64,000 bases of DNA from Paragyromitra xinjiangensis (lineage: Eukaryota; Ascomycota; Pezizomycetes; Pezizales; Discinaceae), in the NCBI GenBank assembly GCA_038503065.1, contig JBCAMK010000021.1, positions 1,116,001-1,180,000 of the forward strand, read 5' to 3'. Position 1 is the stretch's first letter. Each line of letters begins with the position of its first letter. The position numbers and the translations under genes are program-made. Below, piece by piece: positions 38,915-49,012 of the stretch. A model generated the notes under the pieces. That model worked only from the letters and a program-made list of their open reading frames with translations, ran no database searches and had not been told where the DNA came from.

Positions 38915-40417
38915 ATGTCTCAATCTACCCGTCGCCGTCGTCCTCCACGCCGAGTAGCGCCAGCAGCCCCCGTCAAGTCTCCTACGGAACATCCTACGTA
39001 CGACGAGGAATATTTCGCTAACGATATCCTTCTGGCTGAGCAACCCATCACCAATGAGCTAACTTTAGAGATGCTTCGTTTCCATCGTTATATTACTTTT
39101 CGTGTCGGACCTGAACTGGCTGTCCACTTCGTCAATTCCGAAAAGTTGTTCAACGCGTCAACTTATGGAAAAGAGCTCTGCTCTCGCATGACTAAGATCT
39201 CTAATACTAAAACCTACAGAGTCGATTTCCCAGACGAAGAAGAAGAAGTCTTCGTAAATTTAATGGAGTGGATTAATAACGGCCTCTATACACCATACAA
39301 AGATACTTTTCGTGGATCCTTTCTTCGTCATCTAAAACTCTATGCTTTGGCCTTGAAGTACGGGGTCGAAGAACTCACAGAGTTCATTGTCAAAGTTATC
39401 GCCGATATGTTGGTCGAATCCCACCCAGAGCAAGTTACGAGAGCTCTATTCTGGTCTGCCGTGGAGAACCTAGTCTATAAGTGTACTGCTTCTGGCGACG
39501 AAATGAGAAGCGTGATTACTGGATACACAATGTGGTACTCGCAGAATGGCCGTGCGAAAGGTTTTAGAACGAAGAAGGATACTGTTGAGAACGCTCTCTT
39601 GGCCCTAACGAAACTCTCATCGACTTCTCCCTTTTATAGGATCGACTGTGACATTCTCCACGAGAATCCAGAGTACTTTGAGGAGAAGCTCAATGGATAC
39701 TTTGGAGATTCTCGAAGTGTAGATCCTAAGACGACTAGATGGTGGAAGGACCATGTTGAAGATCCGCTTTTTGAAAGGTGGATGACTTATTGGAAGACGG
39801 CTAGTGATGGAGGGCAGACTCATGGTAACCTAGATTGGTGTAATCATGAAGATAACGCAGAGATGATCAAAGGAGTTGATGAGGAGGACAAAGTACTCCT
39901 CGGAGGTGAAAAGGAGAAAGAAGCAGTGCCGAAGAACGGGGCTGTGAAAGGAGGAAAGTCCAAGTCCAAGTCTAAGAGCAAAGCTATTAAAACGAATAGT
40001 CGGGCAAGGGCTGCAAAGCTGAAAGGTATGGAATATTAAAACCTTTCTTGTAGATTTAGCTCAATTAACGATCCTATGCTCCCAGGATCAATGACCGTCA
40101 ATGTTGTGACCGAAACCAACATTAATCGTCCATTTTCCATCCTAGACGATGCCGTAACGAGTCTTCCTAATCTGATCCACGAGCCGATTGATGATTTGGC
40201 CACCAACTCGACCCCCGATGGACCTGGAACCATCCCCTCTAACTCGCCGTATTCTACTGACGGACTCGGAATCAACTGTTCCACTGAGCGTCTTGAAGAA
40301 CTTAGGACTAACCTCCAGAATCGAAAAGCAGAATTGGCCAGAAGAATGGTAGAATCAACCAAAAATATCGAGAGATTCAAGCTTCTTAAGGGATTCTACC
40401 GGGGAAAGAAGAACTAG
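38915..40417 (+). CDS. BTB/POZ-like domain protein
   Basis: The two exons are 38915-40025 and 40086-40417, joined across a 60-nt GT-AG intron (GTATGG...CTCCCAG) that restores the frame. The product is 480 residues. The N-terminus is basic (RRRRPPRR). A region at about residues 55-160 has the pattern of divergent fungal BTB domains: LRFHRYITFRVGPELAVHFV, then FNASTYGKELCSRM, YRVDFPDEEEEVFVNLMEWI, NNGLYTPY, and helices LKLYALALKYGVEEL. The rest is unrecognised. A lysine/serine run (SKSKSKSKAIKTNSRARAAK) at the end of exon 1 could be a nuclear localisation signal. Exon 2 ends in a charged helix (RLEELRTNLQNRKAELARRM). The BTB role is inferred from pattern only. It could be a substrate adaptor, but no MATH or Kelch partner domain is present. 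Confidence 0.82.
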
Positions 40418-41818
40418 TGGGAGCTTTTTTTCAAACGTGCTCAGGGGTGCTGCAAGATTGGAGAAAAGCGAGCCTGAGTATTTTGCATTAAGTTGATAGG
40501 CAAATTTAAGTTTATGCCTATGGGGGAAGAGTTGAGAGAATCAGTCGGTCTGGTATCGGGCCATTCAGTCAATACAACAGAATCAGTAGGCAACCGGAAG
40601 CTTCTACAGCAGAAGTTGAAACAATGAAGCACGAGAGGAGTCAAAACACACCAGAACACTTGGAATGGGAAGCAGAATCTGTTGGTAACAGAGATTCTGA
40701 TTTGAAAAGAGTGTTGTCAAAGAGTTCTCGTTCTCTAGTTAACTTTGTTTATGGAGAAGATTTGCCTTCAGATTTTGTATAGTTAGAGTAGGGATCTCTT
40801 TCTTTGATTAACTCTGGTCTCGAAACAATTTTGTTACCGTTTATTTCAATTACTAAGTAGTCTCAGTTGGTTTTCACTATAAACCAAACGGTTAAATTTG
40901 CCTAATAAAATTAGTAAATTTTGAACTGGTGCCATAGCTCCGACAGTTAGATATATCTAAGGATCTAACTTTCTATTTAACTTCAAACCATTTAGATGTC
41001 CTTTGAGCCCCCCAGGTCGCAATTAGTGATATTGAATCGTAATTCAGAAATAATAATAGAAAATTTAGAATTGGGAACTACCTATTTGTTTTATGTTAAT
41101 AACCTAAATACCTACCGTATTAACTCGAGAGAGTGGACTTAACGCTAAGACGTTGGAATTGCCTATAGAGGTAAGGCTCTAACAAATTCCTGCTCAGCTC
41201 TGACCCCCTTAGCTGGCGCCTTACTTGTCGAGGCAATTCCAACGTCTTAGCGTCAAGTCCACTCTCTCGAGTTTATACGGTACTTCCAATGTGCCCCAAG
41301 AGGGTTACGACACATGAAATATTGTCTTACAGCCAATCGGCCCTGTTATTTCTTGGCAACTTACCTATCCTGGCCAGACACCAATAAAAATGCGCCAAAT
41401 GAAGTTATCCTAAACTAAACTAGGTGATCATCAAAAACCATTAGTTGGAAGTCAACGTATAAGAATAATCCGTGGCATTGTGTTCGGGGAAGCTCCTGGC
41501 TTAATCTAACGGATAATAGGCTGTTTCTCTCAGTGGTCTCAAAGAACGGGTAACTCCGTCGGCACATACACAGCCTAGCGACGGTTTCATATGATTGAAC
41601 CTCCCCAAAGAGTGCTCTGGCCCGCATATCACACATTTGGGGGGTCCGCCGTGCCAGGAGTCGTGGGTGGTCATGCTGCCACCTTTGGCGACTCTGAAAC
41701 TATTCACTTAGGGGGTTGGGAACTCCGCTTTTCTCACATCCCACTCGAAATTTTCTTGCACTGTAAACTATCTATCCCTTACAGCAACCTCGTTGCAGTG
41801 ATACTTACAAGACTGAAA
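40418..41818. other. Intergenic, 1.4 kb, with one MITE
   Basis: AT-rich with no gene apart from the inverted-repeat element at 41115-41280. Frames at 41415-41707 overlap both strands and carry no recognisable content. An open frame continues upstream of the membrane-protein start, but its composition does not look coding. Confidence 0.5.
41115..41280. mobile_element. MITE-like element, 166 bp, 50-bp inverted repeats, TA target site
   Basis: The left arm (41115-41164) and the reverse complement of the right arm (41231-41280) match at 48 of 50 positions. TA dinucleotides flank both ends (41113-41114 and 41281-41282). The ends begin CCGTAT. TA duplication and the absence of any open frame fit a non-autonomous Tc1/mariner-type element. 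The two arms would form a long hairpin. Confidence 0.87.
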
Positions 41819-42526
41819 ATGGCCTTTTCACACAATCCTCCCAAGCTTATTACTGCATGGATTTTCGTATCAACCCTAGTAGTCCTCTGGGTATGTGGTA
41901 TTGAACACGTCTCCATCTATCCTCTGTTTTCCCCAAGCTTATGAAATCTTCGCCATTAAGGATTCCGGGTATATTCTCCTCCGCCCACGCTCCATGCCCG
42001 GCGGTGACTTACATCACTTCTGGAAACCTTACGCTCTCTATAGCACAATTGATTATGTTTACGGTCTTCCAGCCCTCGAAAGCAATGACGGCTTCCCAGG
42101 CGCTCAGGCTTTTCTGAACCTCATCGAGTCTGCACTCAATTTTACGTACCTAGCGTGCTGGGTGCGCGGGGATGGAGTGGCGGCGATATTGATTGGGTTA
42201 GTAAGCGTCGTAATGACACTCAGCAAAACAGTGCTTTATCTTGCCATCGAATATTTCTCGAGCTGGGGGCATATTGGACAGTAAGTTTTCCTTAGCCCAT
42301 CCGTTCTTCCTTTGTTGGGGAGGGCTTTATGTAGATGGTGTTGGCTAAAATCTAATAAAAATATAGCAACGACATTGCCACACTCATCCCTCTATACATT
42401 ATCCCAAATGGGATGTGGATTATTTTCCCGTCGTATTGCGTATGGTGGTTCACACGCGAGATCTCAGCTGGGCTAAACGGGAGGAGGCTCTATGGAGGTT
42501 CTGTGGGCGTGAAGAAAAGATTGTAA
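41819..42526 (+). CDS. Conserved fungal multi-pass membrane protein, function unknown
   Basis: The three exons are 41819-41890, 41961-42280 and 42367-42526, giving 183 residues. The first intron (GTATGT...TTAAG, 70 nt) joins STLVVLW to DSGYILLRPRSMPGGDLHHF. The second is 86 nt. Four hydrophobic segments are visible: residues ~11-24, ~65-85 (AFLNLIESALNFTYLACWV), ~92-118 (AAILIGLVSVVMTLSKTVLYL) and ~130-160 (LIPLYIIPNGMWIIFPSYCVWW). The RPRSMPGGDLHHFWKPY segment and the IIPNGxW motif match a small family I remember only as hypothetical proteins of filamentous ascomycetes. The layout vaguely resembles EXPERA-type sterol-binding membrane proteins, but I cannot see their signature residues. No function is assigned. 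The ATG at 41819 was chosen because homologous sequence starts there. Confidence 0.84.
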
Positions 42527-42889
42527 AGATGAGATGATGTTTACGAATGCTTGTGTGGTGATCCCGGATTTTGGATAGTGCTATTATGTATGCAAAGCTT
42601 TGACTGATATGAAAGAAACGAAAAACGAAACCCCAGTTTTACTGCGAGCGGTGGGGAGCAAGCAAGAGGAATCGGCATGAAAGCGTCAAAATTCATTTAA
42701 TTTTCCCAATAAAAAGAGTTGAACACACAGGCAGTCTGCAGAGTTCGACAGCATGAACTTTTCGTTGACCAATTATATCCCATAATCGTCACTTCCAGGT
42801 TTCAGTCTAAATTAGAGTTTCGGAGTATTAATGTGCCAATCAGAACTTCAAATTGTGTAACGAAGAATGAGATAGGTGATGGATCTTAA
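42527..42889. other. Short convergent intergenic region
   Basis: These 363 bases lie between the 3' ends of the membrane-protein gene (plus) and the hypothetical gene (minus). They should hold both 3' UTRs. Nothing else is seen. Confidence 0.5.
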
Positions 42890-43879
42890 CTAGTTGCTTG
42901 TTTGATGAAATTGGTCAAGGATTTCGGAATTCCCTACCTGCAATTGGTTGGATGCTTTTTGCATTCTGTACCGACTTGAAGACTCATGAGAAATCGAGGG
43001 AATCCTGATCTTGCCGCCCCTTGAATTTTGGGAGACATTTGCTGATCGAAGTATCTTTGCCTTCTTCCTGGAAGCTAGGATAGGGGAAATCGGACGTTTA
43101 TTTGTATTCTGCGTAGCCATGATGGTATCATGGGATGGAGTTGATGAGAATAGAGTTTGCTGTGTATTGCGTTGGCCAGAGTTTTCAAAAATGTTGATTT
43201 GTCCATTCCCTCCTTGATTTTCTCGTTCGGGTTCTTCTGTGGGGTTGCTGCATATCTCGTTTGGCGAATATTCTTTTATTTCATCCTGGGGCACCAAGAA
43301 GGGGATGTCCCAAATTGTTGTCCAAGGTATCTCAGTACTAATTCCAACAAAAAAGAGGCTTTTGACCCCCCTAACAAAATTTCCTAGCATCTCTTCATGC
43401 TCTTGTGGAAGAAAATGCTTGTGGTACTTTAAAAGATCCCAATATCCATCTGGAAACGCATCCTGTATATTTTTGCAGCGTAATTCCCAGTGGACTGCAT
43501 TCGCCATATCCATAAATTTCTTGTGGAAAGCATGCTTCATCGGGGATTTCACATAACGCATAGGCCACGTGCATAGAAAGTAGGTGTATGCTAAACTAAG
43601 GGCCTCTTTGGTCGAGTCATGGAGGACAATCCTAGCGATGTCCTTTTGGAAATCAATGTATGTGATAATCCCTTTGATTATTGGGAGCTGGGAATTTTGA
43701 CCATAGATGAGTGCGGGAAGGGGAATTGGTTGTGCTAGAATAAGTTCTGATATCGATGGTGAGAATATGTTGATAAGTTTGCTCTCTAGCGCTCCTATCG
43801 AAGAAGTAGGATGCATCGAGAGTGCCTTCGCGAGCCATTTGGGTTGAGATGCTTGGGTAAGTCTTACAGAACAGTGCAT
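42890..43879 (-). CDS. Hypothetical protein, 329 aa
   Basis: This is a single open frame of 329 codons from the ATG at 43879 (MHCSVRLTQ). The frame is also open a little further upstream, without an ATG. I do not recognise a family. The first ~210 residues look like a folded domain with regular hydrophobic spacing: WLAKALSM, IFSPSISELILAQPIPLPAL, IITYIDFQKDIARIVL, LAYTYFLCTWPMRY, ANAVHWELRC, VKSLFFVG. The last ~110 are polar and Asn/Gln/Ser-rich with a basic patch (KRPISPILASRKKAKILR) that could be a nuclear signal. There is no signal peptide or membrane segment. The length and folded-looking composition support a real gene. A lineage-restricted protein in this repeat-rich stretch is one explanation. 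Confidence 0.65.
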   Translation of the reverse strand: MHCSVRLTQASQPKWLAKALSMHPTSSIGALESKLINIFSPSISELILAQPIPLPALIYGQNSQLPIIKGIITYIDFQKDIARIVLHDSTKEALSLAYTYFLCTWPMRYVKSPMKHAFHKKFMDMANAVHWELRCKNIQDAFPDGYWDLLKYHKHFLPQEHEEMLGNFVRGVKSLFFVGISTEIPWTTIWDIPFLVPQDEIKEYSPNEICSNPTEEPERENQGGNGQINIFENSGQRNTQQTLFSSTPSHDTIMATQNTNKRPISPILASRKKAKILRSANVSQNSRGGKIRIPSISHESSSRYRMQKASNQLQVGNSEILDQFHQTSN

Positions 43880-44902
43880 GGCAGTTGAATCTTTGTGCGG
43901 ATTTGATATCAACGGCTTCAGTGGTTGAAGTGTTTTACAGAGGCAAAGGAGGGTGAGGGTGAGAAGAGATGGTTGGGTGAAAGTTTCAAGGGGTTTAGTA
44001 TTAGTGAGTCAGGGGGAACGATAGATTCGTGATAGAGATTGTCACTTGGTCAGAACCCTGCGATTGGCCTTACAGCTATACTAAAATTTATAAGTGAGAG
44101 GTTGGGCATGTGATCTAGAAGTAGATATACTGATAAACACTGGGAGGTTCATCGCTACGTTTCGTTTCACGTCTGTACATACGCGATGCATGAAGTGCAT
44201 ATTACAAAACTCAACCATATAATCTGTGATAATTGAAGGGTCTCCCGAATGCAGCAACTCTGCCTGAAGCATTATTTGGGGGCGATAGTGTGTGATGCTC
44301 TTGGAGGTTGAAACGTGCTCTTTGTCCTCAACACCTCGTTATATGCGCGCACAGCCCACTAGTAGTACCGTCTGAAAATCTATTATGAGAGCTGGTGTTG
44401 CCGGGGACTCCATCCAAATAGATAAAAACGATGGTTTGTCAACTATTTGTAACTCATGGCTTGCCACTCAGGCTACCGTATAATATAGCATACAAGTTTA
44501 GTGAGAAGTCTCAATAGCATGAAGCTTATGGATATCTCCAATTATGAAATTATATATATTTGTTAACTCATAGTTTCATTGTTTTAAGGTAGAAGAGTAT
44601 CGCATGCAATCGAAGTTATGGCGTTAATAAAACCCACTTATGAAATTATATAGGAGCATCGTTTGAATATAGCAGTCGTATGGCGTGTGTAACCTTAATC
44701 TCAACCACCTTCTTTGGACCAATTTCCCAGCGCCCATAATGAACGAAATGTCTCAAAAAAGCTAAATGGTCTGGAATCATAGTATCAAAACTCATAAGCT
44801 TTTTTATGGAACGGTGGTTGTGGTGAAATAAAACTTCAACTTTCGTTGCAAAAAATGCAAGATATAGTGGATGAATCGTTTAAGGTGTACCTATGTGACC
44901 TA

Positions 44903-45085
44903 CAGTCGCACCTTGCTATGCCAGAACTCAGTATGCCAAATCCTTTGCTGTCCCGTACAAAATGCCCTAGCCAAGACATCTTTTCTACTGCAAAATAAAT
45001 TTGCTGTCCCGGATTCTCCGGGAAAACTTGCTATCCCGCACGAGATTACCGGATTCTGGGTGTCCGGCATAACGGGGTGCAACTG
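44903..45085. mobile_element. MITE-like element, 183 bp, CAGT termini, TA target site
   Basis: The left end reads CAGTCGCACCTTGCTATGCC and the reverse complement of the right end reads CAGTTGCACCCCGTTATGCC (16 of 20 identical). TA flanks both sides (44901-44902 and 45086-45087). CAGT termini with TA duplication are the signature of Tc1/mariner (IS630) transposons. The interior codes for nothing and contains further internal repeats (TGCTGTCCCG twice). Confidence 0.85.
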
Positions 45086-45602
45086 TATAGTGCAGCCAAG
45101 ACTTGGCATTTTGAGGCGCTAAGCCACACATACTGAGCAGCTTTTTGACAAATACTGTTAAAAAAATCCATTTCTTTGCCTAAGGGCAGTTTATAGGCCA
45201 AAAGGGTTTTACATTGATGCTTGTGAGTTTTTAAGTTTCTCCCCTGGAATCTTAGTTGAGTTTTGGCTTTTTGGAAAAAAACCCCACAAATGGGTTTGGG
45301 CAGGCTCTTGGCTGCCAGCCCTCATGATGTTGCGCTTTTTTGTTTTTGGCGAGGTTTCCCACCAAATCACCACCAAAAACCCAAAACTTCAAAAATATAT
45401 AACTCTACAAAAATATTACATTTTAACAAAAGCTCTCTAGCAGGGCTTTATCTATCACCTAATAATTGCCTGTATAGAGCCCTTTTCTCAATTAAATAAT
45501 TTCTTGTTGTGAAATAAGCGAGCAAAAAAGAGGTACACCTTATTCGATTCATCCATCATAAATCGCTCTAAAAGGTGCTGTAGGCATGATAAAATGTACG
45601 TA

Positions 45603-45961
45603 GGGTGCAGGAAAGTGATGCACATTTGAAGAAAGAATATTGATTCCCAACAACCACACAACTAATTGACGCGAAAAATGGTAGGAAGGTTGATTAAGAT
45701 GTGCAAATTTTGGATCTAATTTAAAAAATTGAAAGGGGCTTGCTTTTGCTAGTCATACTGACACAAGCTAGTTAGTGATTGGCACTCCCATGGTAGATTT
45801 TGCTTGTGATGTATTTTTTTCGCAAGGTAAAGCTTAAGTCAAATAATTCACTTCTTATCATAATAGACTGGATGGAGCGTCGAAATCTGTTTTAACTTTA
45901 TAGGGGTTTCGGTGGTGTTTGGGCGTTGCTTGGTAGAAATGTGCATCACTTTCCCACGCCC
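45603..45961. mobile_element. MITE-like element, 359 bp, TA target site
   Basis: The left end GGGTGCAGGAAAGTGATGCA and the reverse complement of the right end GGGCGTGGGAAAGTGATGCA match closely over about 25 bases. TA flanks both sides (45601-45602 and 45962-45963). There is no coding capacity. It is probably another non-autonomous Tc1/mariner-type element, from a family distinct from its neighbours. Confidence 0.78.
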
Positions 45962-46411
45962 TAGTTACGCCGAGAGAACTCATATAATATTGCGCTCTTA
46001 AGTGTAAATCGATGTAAAAGAGGGAATTGAGGGTACCATTTTAACAAGAAATTCTTCTAGGGCAATCGATGGTGGGGATATCAAATGTGGAAAGTTTGGT
46101 AGGAGGGAGAGGCTGATTTTGGCGAGGCTCTTGGCGTTTCACACACGAAAATGATTGGTTAAGGTTTAAGACCGCATACGCCATAGCTCGAAGAACATGT
46201 ATAAAACATAGTTTATCCAGATGCTTAATGCAAAAAAATATTTAACGTACGCCGATATACAAGCCCCAATCCCATTTTTTGTCGTTCATTGCCACAAAAG
46301 CCGTTGACTATCTAAGTTAAAAGCCCGATCTATGCCGCAAGCCTCGCATAGGACTTTCAACCTAGAGTCCTTCTTCAGTAAAGTCACTTCTTACATAGGG
46401 GGGGAATGGGG

Positions 46412-48022
46412 TTAATTAACGTACGGTTCGAGAACGGACGAAATATAACTTTCGATAAAGGAACTAGTTGACAAGTCATCATCGAACTCGAAATTTCCAA
46501 GTAGACAAGTCTTTGTAGCTTCTGCATATATTGGTCCGACGGAATGTTCAAGCTCGATATAGAGACGATTGAGGGCCTCGGGAGCCAACCTGTTGATACC
46601 ATCTTCTTTGGACATCGATGAAACGGACCGGGTTAATCCAATTTCGAGCATAATGATACCCAGGCGAAAGATCTCGGGCTTTATATGATGGTGGTTTCTC
46701 GTCGAGCGGAAGAATCTCTCTAGAGTAGTTTCTTTAGGGGCCAAGACATCGTGCCCGCAAACTTTTATCGAGTGCTCAAAGGTTGACTTCGGGGAGATAT
46801 CACGTCGGTAGATATTCCCACTCCGCAATGTATCCAACCAGCCAGATCCCTGAAGGTTCAGGACTGAAAGGGCCAGAGTATAAGCCAGATCAAACTGCCA
46901 CTTGATCGGAAAGTGTCGAGATGGGGATTGATAAATACTTCGGGGGATACTGTCGAAACTTTTTTCAAGAGATGTGGGATTTGATCGCGGGGCATGTGGC
47001 CCGATAGGCCCGGCGCTATGGACAAGAAACCGATAAGTACCATATTGCTGGCTGCGTGGGCATGCGAGGATAAAGCTCTCGCTTGAGTCGATATAGTTTT
47101 CTCCGACAGTCGGTCGACTCGCCTTCGACACCACCACAATGGCGCTAAAATCTTTCGTCTGAAGAGGTTTTGATGGAGGGTTTTTATTTAAACGGCCTCT
47201 TTCTCCAACCGCAGCCTCAAAATGACTCTTTTCTCCGACCTCAATAACAAAAACAGAAGGGGGTACGATTTTGGACTCCCCCCCGGCGAGAGCATTATTC
47301 ACAACGACGGGTAATTTCACAGATTCTTCGTGAAGTTTCTGCGCATCGAATTGTAGGTCTTGGAATTGACGCTTCGACACGTAGTCAGGTCGTAATGCAA
47401 GATCGAGGCTCAAGCCCAGCTGTGCAACTTCCAACCCGCGAAATAGCCCCTTCGACTTTTGCTGTGCTGACATAGCTCGATCCATCATGCCAGACTCTCT
47501 TACTATACCACGGATCCTCTTCTTCGTAATTGTGCTGATAGAAACATTGGGATTATGTCCCATGAAAAATCGTTCTGCCTCCTTTGTCACTGAATCAAAT
47601 TCTAACCGAAGGCAATCCAATTGTTCTTGCAACTCCTTCCTGCCAGAAAAGCTGAAGCGGATCTTTCCGCGGATTCTGGTGAACTTCGATCGGTCGGCTT
47701 CAAAGTCGCGTTTGTATTGCTCTTGGGATTGTCTGGCCTTATGGCACATATGTTTGATCCTCTTGAGATGGGTCTGTATTGCCTTTGTCCCGTCACGCCC
47801 CCATAAGACGTAGAAGGCCTTTTTGGGGGTATCTCGTTCGATACCCCAGAACTGAATCCAAACGTCGAAAGATGTCTTGAAGAACCTTAACCGCTGGCTA
47901 GCCCATTCGAAATTCGACTCTACGGTCTTGTATTGACGAACAAGTGTCTCGATCTCGGAGGTGAAAGTGAGGCATAGCTCAAGAGTTGAAAGTACGCCAA
48001 AAACAAGTCCAGCAACCTCCAT
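46412..48022 (-). CDS. HeLo-like / DUF7580-type protein, possible degenerate kinase-like cell-death factor
   Basis: A single-exon frame of 536 residues runs from the ATG at 48022 (MEVAGLVFGVLSTLELCLTF). The hydrophobic N-terminal helix and helical first ~220 residues resemble fungal HeLo-like / prion-inhibition domains: VRQYKTVESNFEWASQRLRF, DVWIQFWG, a coiled HMCHKARQSQEQYKRDFE, and RLEFDSVTKEAERFF. The C-terminal half resembles DUF7580, a kinase-like fold lacking catalytic residues: FDLAYTLALSVLNLQGSGWL, LRSGNIYRRD (where a kinase has its catalytic loop), PEIFRLGIIMLEIGLTRSV, and a final segment ending in YISSVLEPYV. I see no HRD or DFG, so catalysis is unlikely. Related proteins are studied as NLR-like cell-death or incompatibility components. 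A role here is inference. The gene is divergent from the 49-52 kb gene and ringed by four MITEs. Confidence 0.82.
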   Translation of the reverse strand: MEVAGLVFGVLSTLELCLTFTSEIETLVRQYKTVESNFEWASQRLRFFKTSFDVWIQFWGIERDTPKKAFYVLWGRDGTKAIQTHLKRIKHMCHKARQSQEQYKRDFEADRSKFTRIRGKIRFSFSGRKELQEQLDCLRLEFDSVTKEAERFFMGHNPNVSISTITKKRIRGIVRESGMMDRAMSAQQKSKGLFRGLEVAQLGLSLDLALRPDYVSKRQFQDLQFDAQKLHEESVKLPVVVNNALAGGESKIVPPSVFVIEVGEKSHFEAAVGERGRLNKNPPSKPLQTKDFSAIVVVSKASRPTVGENYIDSSESFILACPRSQQYGTYRFLVHSAGPIGPHAPRSNPTSLEKSFDSIPRSIYQSPSRHFPIKWQFDLAYTLALSVLNLQGSGWLDTLRSGNIYRRDISPKSTFEHSIKVCGHDVLAPKETTLERFFRSTRNHHHIKPEIFRLGIIMLEIGLTRSVSSMSKEDGINRLAPEALNRLYIELEHSVGPIYAEATKTCLLGNFEFDDDLSTSSFIESYISSVLEPYVN

Positions 48023-49012
48023 TGCGAAAGAAGCGCTCACAAAAAATTTCAGATACAATTCGAGAAGAATCTCAAAGCTAAGATGGGAGTTGCTAGACCC
48101 CAAAACATAGGCTTGCCGTCTAGGTATTTAGATGTTAGGCAACAGCCATGGTAAGTCACTCTCATCCTATGATTTATCACAATTCGGGACGGACACCGCA
48201 TTCTTACACATCATATTTTCCTGCGGCTCTGTCTTAGTTTTTACCGTATAGTTTCGGGCGATACCCCCGGGGGGACCCCACGGAACCAAGAGGGATAGAA
48301 ACCTTTAGCCTCGTTTATAGGTGCCACCACCCTCCTGGTTGCGCGAGATCCCCCTAGGGGTATCGCTCGAAACTATATGGTAGGTATCTCAAGGAGCAAT
48401 GGGATTACCTCCTAATCGAATCAGCGGGCTCGATAGCACACAAGCCCTCCTGGCACGAATGCAAGGCTGGCGCAGTAACATGCGCATATGCTCTGCTGCG
48501 CATTCGGGCTGCTTTAAAATTAGTACGCGGTCAAAACTTTCTACAGGCGTAACAAAGCTATCATAAAAATCTTGAAATCTCCTCAACGCGTTTCGGAGTT
48601 ATCATTCACTCCTTCAGTCCAGAAAAATCAGTCACTAGAAACACAGAAAATGAAAGACTTGTAGTGTTTTTAAGTATCTCTTGAGCAGTGAAAGAAAACC
48701 GGGGAGTTTCTAAAAAAAAAGAAGTACTGCCAGCGCCTCGAACTTTCTAAATTGAAGATCTCAGCCTTGCAGCTATGTAAAACTTGAGACAATAGCTCGC
48801 TGTTGGTGGATAAAAATAAGTCTGAGTGAACTTCCCCATCTCCTGACGCTTCCTACCTGGTGCTAGACCCTCATACATATCCTCTACCCCGCCCGTCATT
48901 TGGGCTTGCTTGAGCTGCAAAAAGATTAGTCACAATTTAAATCACCCTTTACTTTCTAGAAGTCTTCTCCGAATTTGCGATCTACGTCCCCATACTCAGA
49001 AGAATCAATAGC
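48023..49012. other. Divergent intergenic region with one MITE
   Basis: About 1 kb lies between the DUF7580-type gene (minus) and the 49-52 kb gene (plus) and should hold both promoters. The element at 48244-48380 lies 222 bases from the DUF7580-type start codon. The reading frame of the right-hand gene stays open leftward to an acceptor-like TTTCTAG at about 48953-48959, so an upstream coding exon may lie here. I could not find its ATG. Confidence 0.5.
48244..48380. mobile_element. MITE-like element, 137 bp, CCGTATA-type termini, TA target site
   Basis: The left end CCGTATAGTTTCGGGCGATA and the reverse complement of the right end CCATATAGTTTCGAGCGATA match with two differences. The match continues into C/G-rich sequence for about 30 bases. 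TA flanks both ends (48242-48243 and 48381-48382). The CCGTATA start is shared with the element at 41115, which suggests related transposases mobilised both. Confidence 0.85.

Larger units (their letters stand above)
43880..46411. other. Intergenic, 2.5 kb, with two MITE-like elements
   Basis: AT-rich and without a gene. It holds the inverted-repeat elements at 44903-45085 and 45603-45961. A short phrase (TATGAAATTATATA) occurs twice, near 44545 and 44640. The rest is unremarkable. Confidence 0.5.

Noticed and set aside
41591..41818. Upstream in-frame extension of the membrane-protein gene
   Set aside because: The sequence is unlike the family N-terminus, and the ATG at 41819 gives the expected start just before the first hydrophobic segment.
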